Below are positions 21,833 through 32,536 of a stretch of DNA of 64,000 bases, piece after piece. Every line of letters begins with the position of its first letter. Positions within the stretch are counted from its first letter, which is position 1. The translations under genes and the position numbers were made by a program. This DNA is from Hygrophila difformis (taxonomy: Eukaryota; Streptophyta; Magnoliopsida; Lamiales; Acanthaceae): the NCBI GenBank assembly GCA_030278955.1, contig JAOANR010000005.1:4135431-4199430 (forward strand), written 5' to 3'. The notes beneath the pieces are model-generated. The model was not told the origin of the DNA. It searched no databases and saw only the letters and a list, made by a program, of their open reading frames with translations.

Positions 21833-22915
21833 TATCGCTGAAAAGTATATAGTGAACTCGCTTAAAAGAATAGTTGTTCATCGCTGAAAAGTTATAACAT
21901 CTCTGCATAGCGTATTAGTATCTCGCTTAAAGGAATTTCAAGTCATCGCTGAAAATAATAGTACAACCTCGATGAAATGAAGCACATACCATCGCTGAAA
22001 AGTATAATGTTCTATCGCTGAAAATAATGATACAAATTAATATGTTTTAATTAGGAATTAATAATTTCGTTAAAAATAGTATCTTAAAGAAAACAGATGC
22101 ACTTCATCGAGAGTGTACCATTATTTTCAAGTCATCGCTGAAAATAATGGCACACTCTCGCTGAAATGAACTATATTCCATCGCTGAAAAGAATAACTAT
22201 GTATCGCTGAAAATAATGATACAAATTAATATAATTTGTGTCAGTAATATGTTGTAATTAGGAATTAATAATTTCGTCAAAAATAAAAACATATGATGTA
22301 TCGCTGAAAAGTACATAGTGAAATCGCTTAAAGAGTATATCATTCATCGCTGAAAAGAGTACGTATACATCGCTGAAAAGATATAATATCTCTGCAAAGT
22401 GTATTAGTATCTCGACGAAAACAATTGCACTTCATCGAGAGTGTACCATTATTTTTCAAAAGTCATCGCTGAAAATAATGAGGCATTCTCGCTGAAATGA
22501 AGGGCATTCCATCGCTGAAAAGAATAATGTTGTATCGCTGAAAATAATGATACAAATTAATATAATTTGTGTCAGTAATATGTTGTAATTAGGAATTAAT
22601 AATTTCGTTAAAAATAAAAACATATGATGCATCCTGCATTCTGCATCGCTGAAAATATATAATATCTCTGCAAAGTGTATTAGTTGCACATCTCGGGGAA
22701 AGGAATTTGAAGTCATCGCTGAAAATAATGAGGCATTCTCGCTGAAATGAAGGGCATTCCATCGCTGAAAAGAATAATGTTGTATCGCTGAAAATAATGG
22801 TACACTCTCGATGAAATGAAGCATAGTGATGTATCGCTGAAAAGAATAATGTTTTAATTAGGAATTAATAATTTCGTTAAAAATAAAAACATATGATGTA
22901 TCGCTGAAAAGAAAA
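21833..22915 (-). repeat. Right arm: reversed CAGCGATG motif array
   Basis: About 23 copies of ATCGCTGAAAA plus several CTCGCTTAAA and CTCGATGAAA variants occur, all in the opposite orientation to the left arm. A larger unit also repeats: AGGAATTAATAATTTCG followed by AAAAAT at about 22,050, 22,259, 22,590 and 22,862. Together with the left arm this makes an inverted layout typical of DNA-transposon subterminal binding sites. Confidence 0.88.
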
Positions 22916-22929
22916 TAATTTGTGTAACA

Positions 22930-23170
22930 TGTTTTAGTGAATTTTAGTGATTTTTTCTGTTGTAAGATATTTTAGGATACAAATCCGTTTAAGATATGCA
23001 GTAAATCCGTTAAAGATACGTACTAATCCGTTAATTTCGTAATTAATAAAACCGTTCCATATTTTAATTGGACAACTTTACCCTTTTGCATTTACAACCC
23101 TTGGATTTTAATTGGACGATCAAGATTTTCGCCTTGATGTGCTGCGATTTGATGCAATCGCACCTTAACC
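22930..23170. mobile_element. Candidate right end of the Mutator-like element
   Basis: The motif array stops at about 22,915. AATCCGTT words recur (22,985-23,040), then an AT-rich stretch and unrelated sequence follow by 23,170. The exact terminus cannot be set because the left end is outside the window. Confidence 0.3.
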
Positions 23171-23184
23171 GGACCCTTTTAGAA

Positions 23185-23297
23185 TATTAAACTTTTATGA
23201 TTTTTACTTTTATACAATTTGAGATATTAATTGTTAAACATTTGCATTGGATTGCGTGAAAACATGGAATGTTAATATCATTTGATGACAGAGGGAG
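23185..23297 (+). mobile_element. Truncated Stowaway-like element
   Basis: It ends ACAGAGGGAG followed by TA, the right terminus of the Stowaway family seen whole at 25,437, and shares that family's interior (GAGATATTAA..., ATTGGATTG). The left half is missing. Confidence 0.55.
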
Positions 23298-23330
23298 TAT
23301 ATATTTTGTATACTTCACAATATAAACAAG

Positions 23331-23500
23331 TGGCCAGGTTGTTTATACCCTAGTGGTAAGTCTCCCGACTCCCAACCTATAGGTTGGGGGTTCAAATCCC
23401 ACTTGGCTCTCTATTCCTCCCCTTGATTCCCTTTGTAATTTGTGCGATATAGGCTCTCACTACCATTTCCAAAGCATTTAATGTCTCCTAAAAAAAAAGT
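23331..23500 (+). mobile_element. tRNA-derived SINE
   Basis: It has an A-box-like CCCTAGTGGTAAGTC and a B box GGGGTTCAAATCCC with tRNA-like spacing. A non-tRNA body and an A tail (23,492-23,500) follow. A real tRNA gene is unlikely because the segment extends far past the tRNA-like part and lacks a clean acceptor stem. Confidence 0.7.
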
Positions 23501-23576
23501 TTCCATGTTTATGAACTGAATTTTAACTAAGCATATGTACTACACTTTAGAATTTTATGATGTAATACATTTTATA

Positions 23577-23740
23577 ATTTTTTTTTTTTTCTGAGATACA
23601 GCCAAGAGAGACTATGAAAAGGGGTAGGTTGACAAGTCAACCTACGCCCGAAAGAGAAAAATTAAAAGATGAAAGAAAAAAAAATGTAAATCAAGGCTAG
23701 CTTCTAGCAAACCAAATGCCAAACGCATCCGCCCGTCAAG
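23577..23740 (-). mobile_element. Probable LINE 3' tail fragment
   Basis: On the minus strand a T/C-rich 3' sequence ends CTTGGCTGTATCTCAG and then poly-A (poly-T at 23,579-23,590 on the plus strand), as expected of a 5'-truncated LINE insertion. There is no coding part. Confidence 0.4.
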
Positions 23741-24322
23741 TTTAATACATTTTGTCATTTTGTTATGCATTGTGAATTTAAATGATTTAGGTATAAAATG
23801 GTATTTTTATTTTCGTGGTATTTTTTATTTTTATTTTTCACATATAGATTATGCATTTAATCGAGCTCTAAATAGGTGCTTTCAAACTAAGCAATGTTAT
23901 CCACTTTTATAAAGCTTTTATCTATTTGGCATTTTCTTTTTGTTATATTTTATCTAGAATGTATGTGAGAAATTGCGCGTAAACTAGTAGAGATAAATCC
24001 TGAAAATGCTTTGTTGAATTTTTATTCTCCTTTTCCACTTGGGTCTTTCGAAAGTCAATTTTCTTTAACAGAATAATTTAATGCAGATTGCCATAGAACA
24101 CATGCATCTTCCATATATATTTTTTAAACTTTCTTTTCCGTTTATTTATTTATCAATCTTATTTAATAGAAATAAATATCTTACAAACTATGCTAAGACA
24201 AACAACTTTAGGCAAATTCGCTCGTGGACACTTGATAATCCTTCCATATTTAGGTTGTCTACACTTATATACCAAGTGATTGTATGATTGATTTTGAAGT
24301 GAATAGTTGAAGTGTTATTTTT

Positions 24323-24502
24323 TTTAGGTGAATACCAGAGTATCCCCAAGTCTCATTGGACTCAAGACTAATCACTCGAGAATCGGGTAGGCATTGAAGG
24401 GTTGCCTCTCCCAAAGCAGAATTCTGCATACACAAATGCCCGAACCCGAGACCTTCGCTTAAGCTGCCAGAGCCCCATACCACTCAGGCCAACTGAGTTT
24501 GG
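24323..24502 (-). mobile_element. SINE with intact target duplication
   Basis: On the minus strand an A box (TGGCCTGAGTGGTAT) and a B box (GGTTCGGGCAT) begin a 180-base element ending in poly-A. It is flanked by the 19-base direct repeat TAGTTGAAGTGTTATTTTT (24,304-24,322 and 24,503-24,521), a clear retroposition signature. Confidence 0.85.
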
Positions 24503-24583
24503 TAGTTGAAGTGTTATTTTTATCTATAATAGATGTTTTAATCAATTTATTTAAAGGGTAAACAACATTCCTTAATACATTAG

Positions 24584-24689
24584 CCAGTTGGCGTGAGTGG
24601 TATGGAGCTCCAGCAACTTACGTAAGAAACTCGGATTCAAGCCTTTATATCTGCAGAATTCTACTTTGTGAGATATAATGCTGCAAAAA
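24584..24689 (+). mobile_element. Short SINE of the same family, plus strand
   Basis: CAGTTGGCGTGAGTGGTATGG opens it and a short A run closes it. The flanks ATTCCTTAATACATTAG and ATTCCTTAATATATTAG form a 17-base target duplication with one mismatch. It is shorter than the 24,323 copy because of an internal or 3' deletion. Confidence 0.78.
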
Positions 24690-24705
24690 ATTCCTTAATA
24701 TATTA

Positions 24706-25291
24706 GAGCATGTTTGGATGCACTTTTAAAAAAAACATAAGCTAAAAACAAAAGCAGAAGTGAAAGCCAAAAGCATAAGCAAGTAACTTTTATATTTTGA
24801 TGAGCTTTTTGGTCGGATATTAAAGCTTCTCTAGAAGTTTCCGAAGGAGAATGCGTTCTTGAGTCAATTCTTTCAAAACCTTCCGGGATGGTACCCGGTT
24901 AACTGACAAATGGCCTATGCTGGACCACTCGTCGCATGGACCGCTCTAGAAAAGCAGTTTTTTTTTTAATGAAAAGCCAAAAACGAAAAGTGCTTTTGGA
25001 ATATAATAATTACCAAAAATGACATGCTAATTATATGATAATAGTATATACTCATGGTGTAATTTAAATAAATTAGTGGGGGCATTTAAGACTTTGCTCA
25101 TATTCCTATGTACTTTTAGGAGAAGCACCCCTAACCTACTTCTTTCAGAAATACTTATTTGGTTTTTCGATGTGCTTTTACTTTTTTTTTTAAAGCCGAT
25201 CCAAACATAATTTTTTCACCGGAAGTGCTTTTGACAGAATTAAAAGTCAAAAAGAACTTGCTCAAATACACACATATATCCAAACAGGGCC
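24706..25291. mobile_element. Tourist-like element with an inner insertion
   Basis: The ends GAGCATGTTTGGATG and its rough complement CATATATCCAAACAGGGCC are inverted. The interior has the AAAAGC/AAGCAAAAG words seen in the clean copy at 34,645. About 110 bases around 24,835-24,945 do not fit the family and may be a later insertion. Confidence 0.5.
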
Positions 25292-25436
25292 TATGGATGA
25301 TAGGATTCTTATCGTTCCTTTTGGAAATTAAAAATCTTCACCACTATATCCTTTTATTTAATTACACCATTTTCTGTGATACATTGGTTGATGCAGTACA
25401 CACAGTTCTCACATGTTACGTATCTATTGCGTAATA

Positions 25437-25698
25437 CTCCCTCCGTCCCAGGCAAGATGTCTGGTTTGACTTTTTAGCACTTTTCATTGTTTAACTTTGA
25501 CTCAATATTATTTCAAGTATATGTTTGAAAAAAAATAGTCCAGTTGGATCTTGTTAGAATCATATAATCATGTAGTTTTATAGTAATATATATTTTACAT
25601 ATTTTTTGTTGTATATATTTTGAGATATTAACGATTGAAAAAGTGCATTGAATTGTGTGCAGAAATGAAACAAGACATCTTAAATGGGACAGAGGGAG
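25437..25698. mobile_element. Stowaway MITE
   Basis: It starts CTCCCTCCGTCCC, ends GGGACAGAGGGAG, and is flanked by TA on both sides, as expected for a Tc1/mariner-type Stowaway element. Confidence 0.88.
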
Positions 25699-25699
25699 T

Positions 25700-26589
25700 A
25701 TTCAAAATATGATTAATACACTACTTTCTGTAATGCTAGCTAGACATGTATGTTTTATGTGATGTCCAGAGGAAATGGTTAATTAAATAAAACATTTTCC
25801 TCTGGACAATGGTTAATTAAATAAAATATGTTTTATGCGATCGAAATTCATTAACCGTTATAATTTTAAAACGAAATTCATTAGCTAAAAAGTTCATAAT
25901 TTTTCTAAGTGGTTCGAATACAAAAATTATGTTACATATTCGAACATCATCATATACAGTGTCAATCGGACGGATAATTTTTAGGTTTACCCGCATCCCT
26001 ACCCTTACCTTTATTTAAAATACAATGAGTCAAACATCACAAATTTTTACCATCTCAAAATTAAATGGATAATAATCATACGTGGTAAATACTAAATGAC
26101 AATCTCAATTTCCCATACAAGGTCCAGGTAACTATGCTCCCGAAACTCCCCTACGCTGTCAGACGACCTTACAGGAGCTCAGGTCCATGACCTCGCAATC
26201 ATTACCAAATCGGTTATGGCTTCCCAATAAATGTCGCGACTCTTCCTCGTCTTCCTCAAGCTTTCAACGTTTCCCGCAGTACATACTCCGTCCAATCTGA
26301 TTCACAGGTGAAAAAATCCCTCATTTTGTTGTCATGTTTCAGTAATCGGTTGGATTTCTCATTCCGCCGCGCCGGCAATTGTAATCGGTTGGATCAACCA
26401 TGTCGAATATGCCGATTAATCTTTCCCAAGTCTACCTCACACTTTTCCGATTAGCCATGTCCGTCGCGGACCCAACCTTTCTCCTAATATCTCCCTCCAT
26501 ATTCAAAAACAGCAGTCTTTAAGTCTTTAACAGAAACGCCACTTCCACCTTTTTACAAATTTTGTTCCATAGCGCTAGTTTTTCAGAAT
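25700..26589. other. Intergenic stretch and SAUR upstream region
   Basis: AT-rich sequence runs to about 26,100, then a more GC-balanced upstream region. A direct repeat of TTTTATG..AATGGTTAATTAAATAAAA lies near 25,750-25,830. I see no gene. Confidence 0.5.
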
Positions 26590-27063
26590 ATGGCCAGAAC
26601 ACGCGGGTTCCGGGTCGGATCCTTTTTCAGGCGGGTTTTCCGGCGACGTGGGTTGTTGTTCTCGCGGCTAATCATCTGGAGTTGCGCCGCTGTGAGGGCG
26701 AAAGCGAGGGCGATCCTGTCCAGCAACCGAGGGTATATTCGGATCGGGCGAGATCCGGCTTCGGATCCGGATTCGGCTCCGAAGGGGTACACGGCGGTGT
26801 ACGTGGGGCAAAAGGACGGCGGCGATTTTGAGCGGATTTTTGTTCCCGTTGTTTATATTAATCACCCGTTGTTTGGAGATTTGTTGAAAGCGTCCGAGGA
26901 GGAATATGGATTCAATCATCCAGGAGGGATCACCATTCTTTGCCGGATGTCGGAGTTCGAGCGGATGCAGGATCTCATCGCGGCGGCGCAGTACAGGCGG
27001 CTGAGACCGTTGCTGACGTGCAGGAGGAGAAAGCGACTTTTAAAAAATGGTGAATGTCAATAG
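26590..27063 (+). CDS. SAUR-family auxin-responsive protein
   Basis: A single-exon protein of 157 aa, as usual for SAUR genes. Residues about 64-131 are the SAUR domain: KGYTAVYVGQ, then FVPVVYINHPLFGDLLKASE, then EYGFNHPGGITILC and SEFERMQ. The N-terminus is unusually basic (FRRVFRRRG near residue 14), and the C-terminus is basic as well (CRRRKRLLKNG). Known members inhibit PP2C.D phosphatases and so promote acid growth; others act in hormone-linked growth control. Which subgroup this belongs to is not clear, although the long basic N-terminus resembles the less typical, longer SAURs. The ATG at 26,590 gives the full domain and the usual length. Confidence 0.9.
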   Translation: MARTRGFRVGSFFRRVFRRRGLLFSRLIIWSCAAVRAKARAILSSNRGYIRIGRDPASDPDSAPKGYTAVYVGQKDGGDFERIFVPVVYINHPLFGDLLKASEEEYGFNHPGGITILCRMSEFERMQDLIAAAQYRRLRPLLTCRRRKRLLKNGECQ

Positions 27064-27430
27064 GATAATGGGGATGTTTGGGAGTCAGCAGATGCGCTAG
27101 CAGATAGCAGATCAGGAAGAGAAGTGTGAGAATGATATGCTCTCTTCCAAACATATGATACTTGCTCCCAAACATACTCACTAAAATTTAAAAAATAAAA
27201 ACATTTTTTTAAAAAAAACCCTTTTTACCGTTTGGGTTGTGAGTTTGAAGGTAAAAGTGAAAAGTTTGGTTAACATTTGTTACATTGTTATAAAATATAA
27301 TCCATATATCTATAGTTGGTGACCCGACTAGTAAACGAATCAAATAATGTTGGTTCGTAATTTGATTCGAAATTATTTAAAATTTTAATATTCGATACGG
27401 TATTCGATTTTATATTAAATTATATATAAA

Positions 27431-28429
27431 TCTATATAATAAATTCTTAATACTTTTTTGGCATGTGCGGACTGTATTGTTCATATAAAATATATTCCAT
27501 CCTTTTTAATTTTAAGGGTTATATTGTAATTATTAGGGGTGAAAGCAGTACGGTAAATATCCGATCGATCCGATGTCGTATCCGATTATATTCGAATCCA
27601 AATCCGTTTTCAACTATCCGGCCGGATATTTCAGTATTCGTATCCGAATCCGAATCCGTATTTTTATCTCCGCATTCGTATTCGTATCCGAAAATATCTG
27701 ATCGTATCCGAGAATATCCGACCGTATCCAAAAATTGATAGGATATTATCCGGATTTTAAATATGAATATCCGAATATATTAATATATTATTATTTATTA
27801 ATTAAAAATTATTAATAATTATAAAAAATATCAAATTTTTAAAAAGGATTATAAAAAATTATCCGATATCTGTATCCGATTGAATCCGTATCCGTCATAT
27901 ATCCGTCCTGTATCCGTACCGTATTCGTAGTCCGAAATATCCGAAACCGTATTCGTATCCGGCCCATCCGTATTCGATACCGAATTCGACAAAAAAAAAA
28001 TATGGGTAATATCCGTATCCGACACTATCCGACCGTATCCGTACCATTTTCATCCCTAGTAATTATGCCTTAGGTTTCCACGTAAACGCTGATTAATCAT
28101 CCAGAAACGTATAATCATCCAAATTAATTACACGTCAGCGCTGAATCATCCTACTTGCCAAGTCAATCAATCTTTTAAATATTATATTTAGGTAATAAAT
28201 CTACTTATTAGTATAAGAAAATCTTGAAAAAATCTATTCATATATTTGAAAATGATATAAATTGGAAATAAATTATAATATATTTGATATTATGATATAT
28301 TTAGTTAAACCAATATATATTCTTTAATTTTTGCTCGATATAATATTATTTAATGAAATATGTTATATTTTCAAATATATTATATAATTATAAAAAATTG
28401 AGCCTGAAATATTAACCTCCATCAATCAA
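27431..28429 (+). mobile_element. Truncated Helitron copy (left), hit by two MITEs
   Basis: It starts A|TCTATATAATAAATTC, matching the left end of the Helitron at 28,733, and runs parallel to it (GGCATGTG.GGACTGTATT, GCCTTAGGTTTCCACGTA, AATCATCC) up to ATATTAAC near 28,415. The 3' hairpin is missing. A hAT element sits inside at 27,534 and a Stowaway at the break (28,434). Confidence 0.75.
27534..28058. mobile_element. hAT-type element rich in TATCCG repeats
   Basis: The inverted ends are TAGGGGTGAAA and TTTCATCCCTA. The 8-base direct repeats GTAATTAT flank it (27,526-27,533 and 28,059-28,066), as in hAT insertions. The paralogous Helitron at 28,733 has a single GTAATTAT at the same point, which is an empty site. 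The interior is almost all TATCCGAATCCGTATCC-like words. Confidence 0.9.
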
Positions 28430-28433
28430 TATA

Positions 28434-28694
28434 CTCCCTCCGTCCCATTTAACTTGTCCTGTTTCACTTTTGCACACAATCCAATGCACTTTTTTTATCT
28501 ATTAATATCTCAAAATATATACAATAAAAAATTATACAAAATATATATTATAAAACTACGTGATCATACGATTCTAACAAGACTCATCTCGACTATTTTT
28601 TGCTAAATATATACTTGCCATTAAATTCAGTCAAAACTGAACAATGAACAGTGTAAAAAAGTCAAACAGGACAAGTGTAGTGGGACGGAGGGAG
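28434..28694. mobile_element. Stowaway MITE
   Basis: CTCCCTCCGTCCC at the left and GGGACGGAGGGAG at the right are perfect inverted ends. TA lies on both sides (28,432-28,433 and 28,695-28,696). Confidence 0.92.
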
Positions 28695-28732
28695 TAATAA
28701 ATTAAAAATTAATTAATAATAACTTTAATCTA

Positions 28733-31493
28733 TCTATATAATAAATCCCGAATACTTTTTGGCATGTGCTGACTGTATTACCCTTATTAAATATACTTCA
28801 TTCTTTTTAAATTTCAAGGGTTATATAGTAATTATGCCTTAGGTTTCCACGTAGGCGCTGATTAATCATCTAAAAACATACAGTCATCCAAAATAATTAC
28901 ACGACAGCGGTGAATCATCCTACATCCTACGTGATCAATCTTTTATATATTCTATATTTAGATAAAAAATCTATTTGTTAGTATAAAAAATCTTGAGAAA
29001 ATCTTTCCATATAATAAAAATATAAATTAAAAATAAATTATACTCCATATATTTGATATTTATGACAAATGTTTTGGTAAACATATTTATGACAAATTTA
29101 ATTAAATCAATACATTGTAAATTCTTTAATTGAATAAGTAATATTTTCAAATATATATTATATTATTTATATTAAAATTCAAGACTAAAATATTAACTAA
29201 ATCAATATAATAAAATAAAAAAATGTGTAGTTTGGGCTTACACACATTTTTCACAACACATAGGTGTCAATATTTAAAAAAAAAATATATAATAAAATAA
29301 AAGATTAATATAATCATCTTTTAGGTAATTTATCAATATATATAATTAATAAGAAATTATAATTCGTTATAAAAAAATTAATCAAAATTTAATCCTGATT
29401 TTTTGTATAAGGTTTATATTTTAAATATGTCTTTTATCATAAAAATAATTTTAATAAAAGAAAATAATATAAAGAAAAAATAATTATTGAAATTTTTTTT
29501 CTTATGAACATAATCCAGAATTTTGCATTTTTTTAGTTTCATAAAAAGGTCAAAAAATTTATTACTCAATTTTATGATATCATTCGTTGATATATTGCCA
29601 AGAAAAAGATGAAAATACGAAGTGTTAATTATATGACTATAGAACAAAGCCCTTCTGTGCATCGAAGCGTGCATAATATTAAAAACATGCATCATACTTT
29701 TAATGATGTGCCAAAAATGTATTCACTTATATATTATTACTAAAGTAAATATGAAGACAATCATTCCACAATAGTTGAAAAACTGCTAATTTTGTTGAAA
29801 ATGTAAGTATAAAAAGTGGATACTTCTTTATTGTAGTAACTTATTGTTTTCCACTAATTTTATATTCAATTATTAATCACACATTTTTTGATTCATTCTC
29901 CACAGTTAAATCATTCTTTATATTAAAGATAAATGATGAATATAATGAAGTATGATAGTTTGAATTCATTCAATAACAACAAATATGGTTGGATAATCAT
30001 AGTGAAAGTAATTCATATACGGACAGTTACAATACATAAGTAATTAAATAAATCAAATGCCATTACATATTGTTATTGAATGTCAAGATGACTATATACT
30101 AATTTCATACATAATCACATCCACATAAGTAGTTTTTATACTACAATATTGATATAATGATGCTATGGAATGAATTCTCTCCTATCATTCTGTTCCTATT
30201 TGAATTTGATTGTTCATACCTAATTCAGTGTGATTGTAGCAATTTCAGGTTATTTTAGCAATTTTATACTACAATATTGATATAATGATATTATGTAATC
30301 AATTTTCTCCTGTCATTCTGTTCCTATTTGAATTCTCTCCTTTTATGATACAAATGATCAAGAATTTTATATTTTGCACAAGATTTAAGGATTCTTGAAT
30401 GGGGTTTAAGCGCTTTAGTTTTCGTTCCAATTTTGTTTTGATTTGTAAGGGAATTCTAGATGCAAATGGCAATGAATTTGATATCTTTATACATTTAGGT
30501 TGCTTAATGTGTGAATTTTGTATAGGAAATTAGAGAGTATATATCTGCATGCAATGGGTGTAAAAGAGTAATTTATAGTAACATATTAACACATAAACCT
30601 TTGTAATAGCTAATGCTTTCCAATAGTCTTACTGAAGTTTACACTCCAACCATCTTTTAATATTTGAGATTATGCATTTTTAATCCTTTAGTCCATGGTT
30701 TCTAATTCTATTTGCTGTGAACAATTATCTCTTACTGCCTAAGGATTTACTTTTACACATTATCTTTTGACCTTCTTCCCCGTTGATTAGCTTATAATTT
30801 ATAAGAGGATATTATGAATTATAATCCACATTTTAATATGCATCATCATCCATGCCTCATGACATCTTATTATGTTGTGTATCCCGATTCCTCAATAAAA
30901 CAAGTATGCACACATGTTTTTGAATCTTACATTTAGTTTTGAGATTAGGGCTGAGATATGATATTAGTGATTGTTTTATTATAATTCATGGATAAACATA
31001 GATGCTCAACTCTCTTCGAATCTAGAAATTGGTTATAGGGCTGAGATTTAATTATGAATGCTTTCTCTATTGTAAATTTTTAATTCATGACGAAACATTC
31101 ATACTCAACTCTATTAAAATCTAATATTTTCTAGGTCTTCTAAATAATGGTTTGTATAATATAATTAATTGAATCGATCCCTCCTACTATCTTATTGAAA
31201 TTGCGGAGTTTCGTACTCATGGTTTAGAATAGTTTGGTTTATTGAAATTGGTGGATCAAGATAATCCTATAGAAATTGGTGTTGATTACGTCGAGGTAAT
31301 GAACTGATTATTTATTTTGTCGCATGTTTTATGATCAAATTGATACAAATTCTTATGGTTTTCTATGCCTATGTTATGAATTTAAAGTAAAGCAAACTAT
31401 ATGCACAAATAATAATAAGACCACAAATACTTGATTTTATTTTGAAAAAAAAAAGAAAAAATACCGCCCGCGAAGCGCGGGTCAAAATTCTAG
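28733..31493 (+). mobile_element. Non-autonomous Helitron with both ends (2761 bp)
   Basis: It starts TCTATATAATAAAT after an A at 28,732. It ends with the hairpin CCCGCG-AAG-CGCGGG (31,467-31,481), 8 bases, and CTAG (31,490-31,493), followed by T. This is the textbook Helitron layout: insertion between A and T, 3' hairpin 8-12 bases before CTRR. No Rep/helicase frame is present; the interior is AT-rich with no gene I can support. Confidence 0.88.
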
Positions 31494-31534
31494 TATATAA
31501 ATTAATTTTGCTAAATAATTTAAAATTTTAATTT

Positions 31535-32527
31535 GAGGTAATAACTAAAATAGGCCACCAGAAGGAGGCCATTCTGATTTTGGGCAACGATATAAACAAT
31601 ATCCACTTATAGGCCACTAGAAGGCGTTCGGGCCTAATTTTAGTCCAAATGGTCGGAAAAATGCCAAGCGCGGGCCGCGTGATGTGCACACGCCGGAGAA
31701 CCGACGCGACGGCCTAAAAATGGAAGTGGTCTCTTTCTGATGGTCTATTTTAGTTTTTTATGTAATTAAAATAAATAATACTCAATTTGTCACATTAATT
31801 ATGTTTTGCTTTCATTTTTTATCTGTCTAAATGTTTTTGTCTCATGTTTAATAATTTAATTTTAACTTTTTTTCTAATTAAGATAAATAGCTTAATAACA
31901 ACGTGCCGAACCACTATTTCAAGACCAACAACTAAATGAAGTTGTTCAGTGCCTTGGTAATGCTTTGTTATACAATGTTATTTTCTTTACTATAAATAAA
32001 GTATTTCAATTTAATTTATTTTTTAAAATTTAACTTATTTAATTTTTATTTTATAATATAATTTTTTGCTTGACAGCCTATTCAGACTAGTGAGTTTGGA
32101 TTTTTTAACTGATTTATTTATGTATGATGTGATGATTGTATATTTGAACTTTTAATTTATTTATTAATGTGATGTGATTGGGTAAGTTTGGTAATTAATA
32201 TTTAATTATTTACAAATAAAAATGAGAAAAAAACGTTGAGACAGACAAAAAATGAAAGCAAAACATAATTCATAGGATGGATTGAATATTATTTATTTAA
32301 TTACAAAAAACATTAAAATATGACATCATAAGATCATTTCCATGTTTAGGCCATCGAGTCGTTCCTTCGGCGTGTGCAACTCACGCGGCCCGCACTTAGT
32401 AATTTTTTTGACCATTTGGCCTAAAATAAGGCCCGAACGCCTTCTAGTGGCCTAAAAGTGGATATTGTTTATATCTGGCCCAAAAACAGAAATGTCTCCT
32501 TCTGCTGGCCTATTTTAATTATTCCTC
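31535..32527. mobile_element. Mutator-like non-autonomous element with long inverted ends
   Basis: The ends GAGGTAATAACTAAAATAGGCC and GAGGAATAATTAAAATAGGCC (minus strand) begin inverted repeats of roughly 300 bases. These include a GC-rich section with GGCCGCGTGATGTGCACACGCCG on the left and its counterpart near 32,370. The 9-base direct repeat TTTTAATTT flanks the element (31,526-31,534 and 32,528-32,536), the size expected of Mutator insertions. No coding frame. Confidence 0.85.
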
Positions 32528-32536
32528 TTTTAATTT

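Noticed and set aside
19705..22915. CRISPR-like array
   Set aside because: Repeats are 10-12 bases with irregular spacers and opposite orientations, in a plant nuclear context. They fit transposon subterminal repeats.
23340..23412. Functional tRNA gene
   Set aside because: A and B boxes are present, but the body continues beyond the tRNA-like part and ends in an A tail, so it is a SINE.
27519..27731. Frames in the TATCCG-rich stretch
   Set aside because: Low-complexity shadow on both strands, inside a hAT element.
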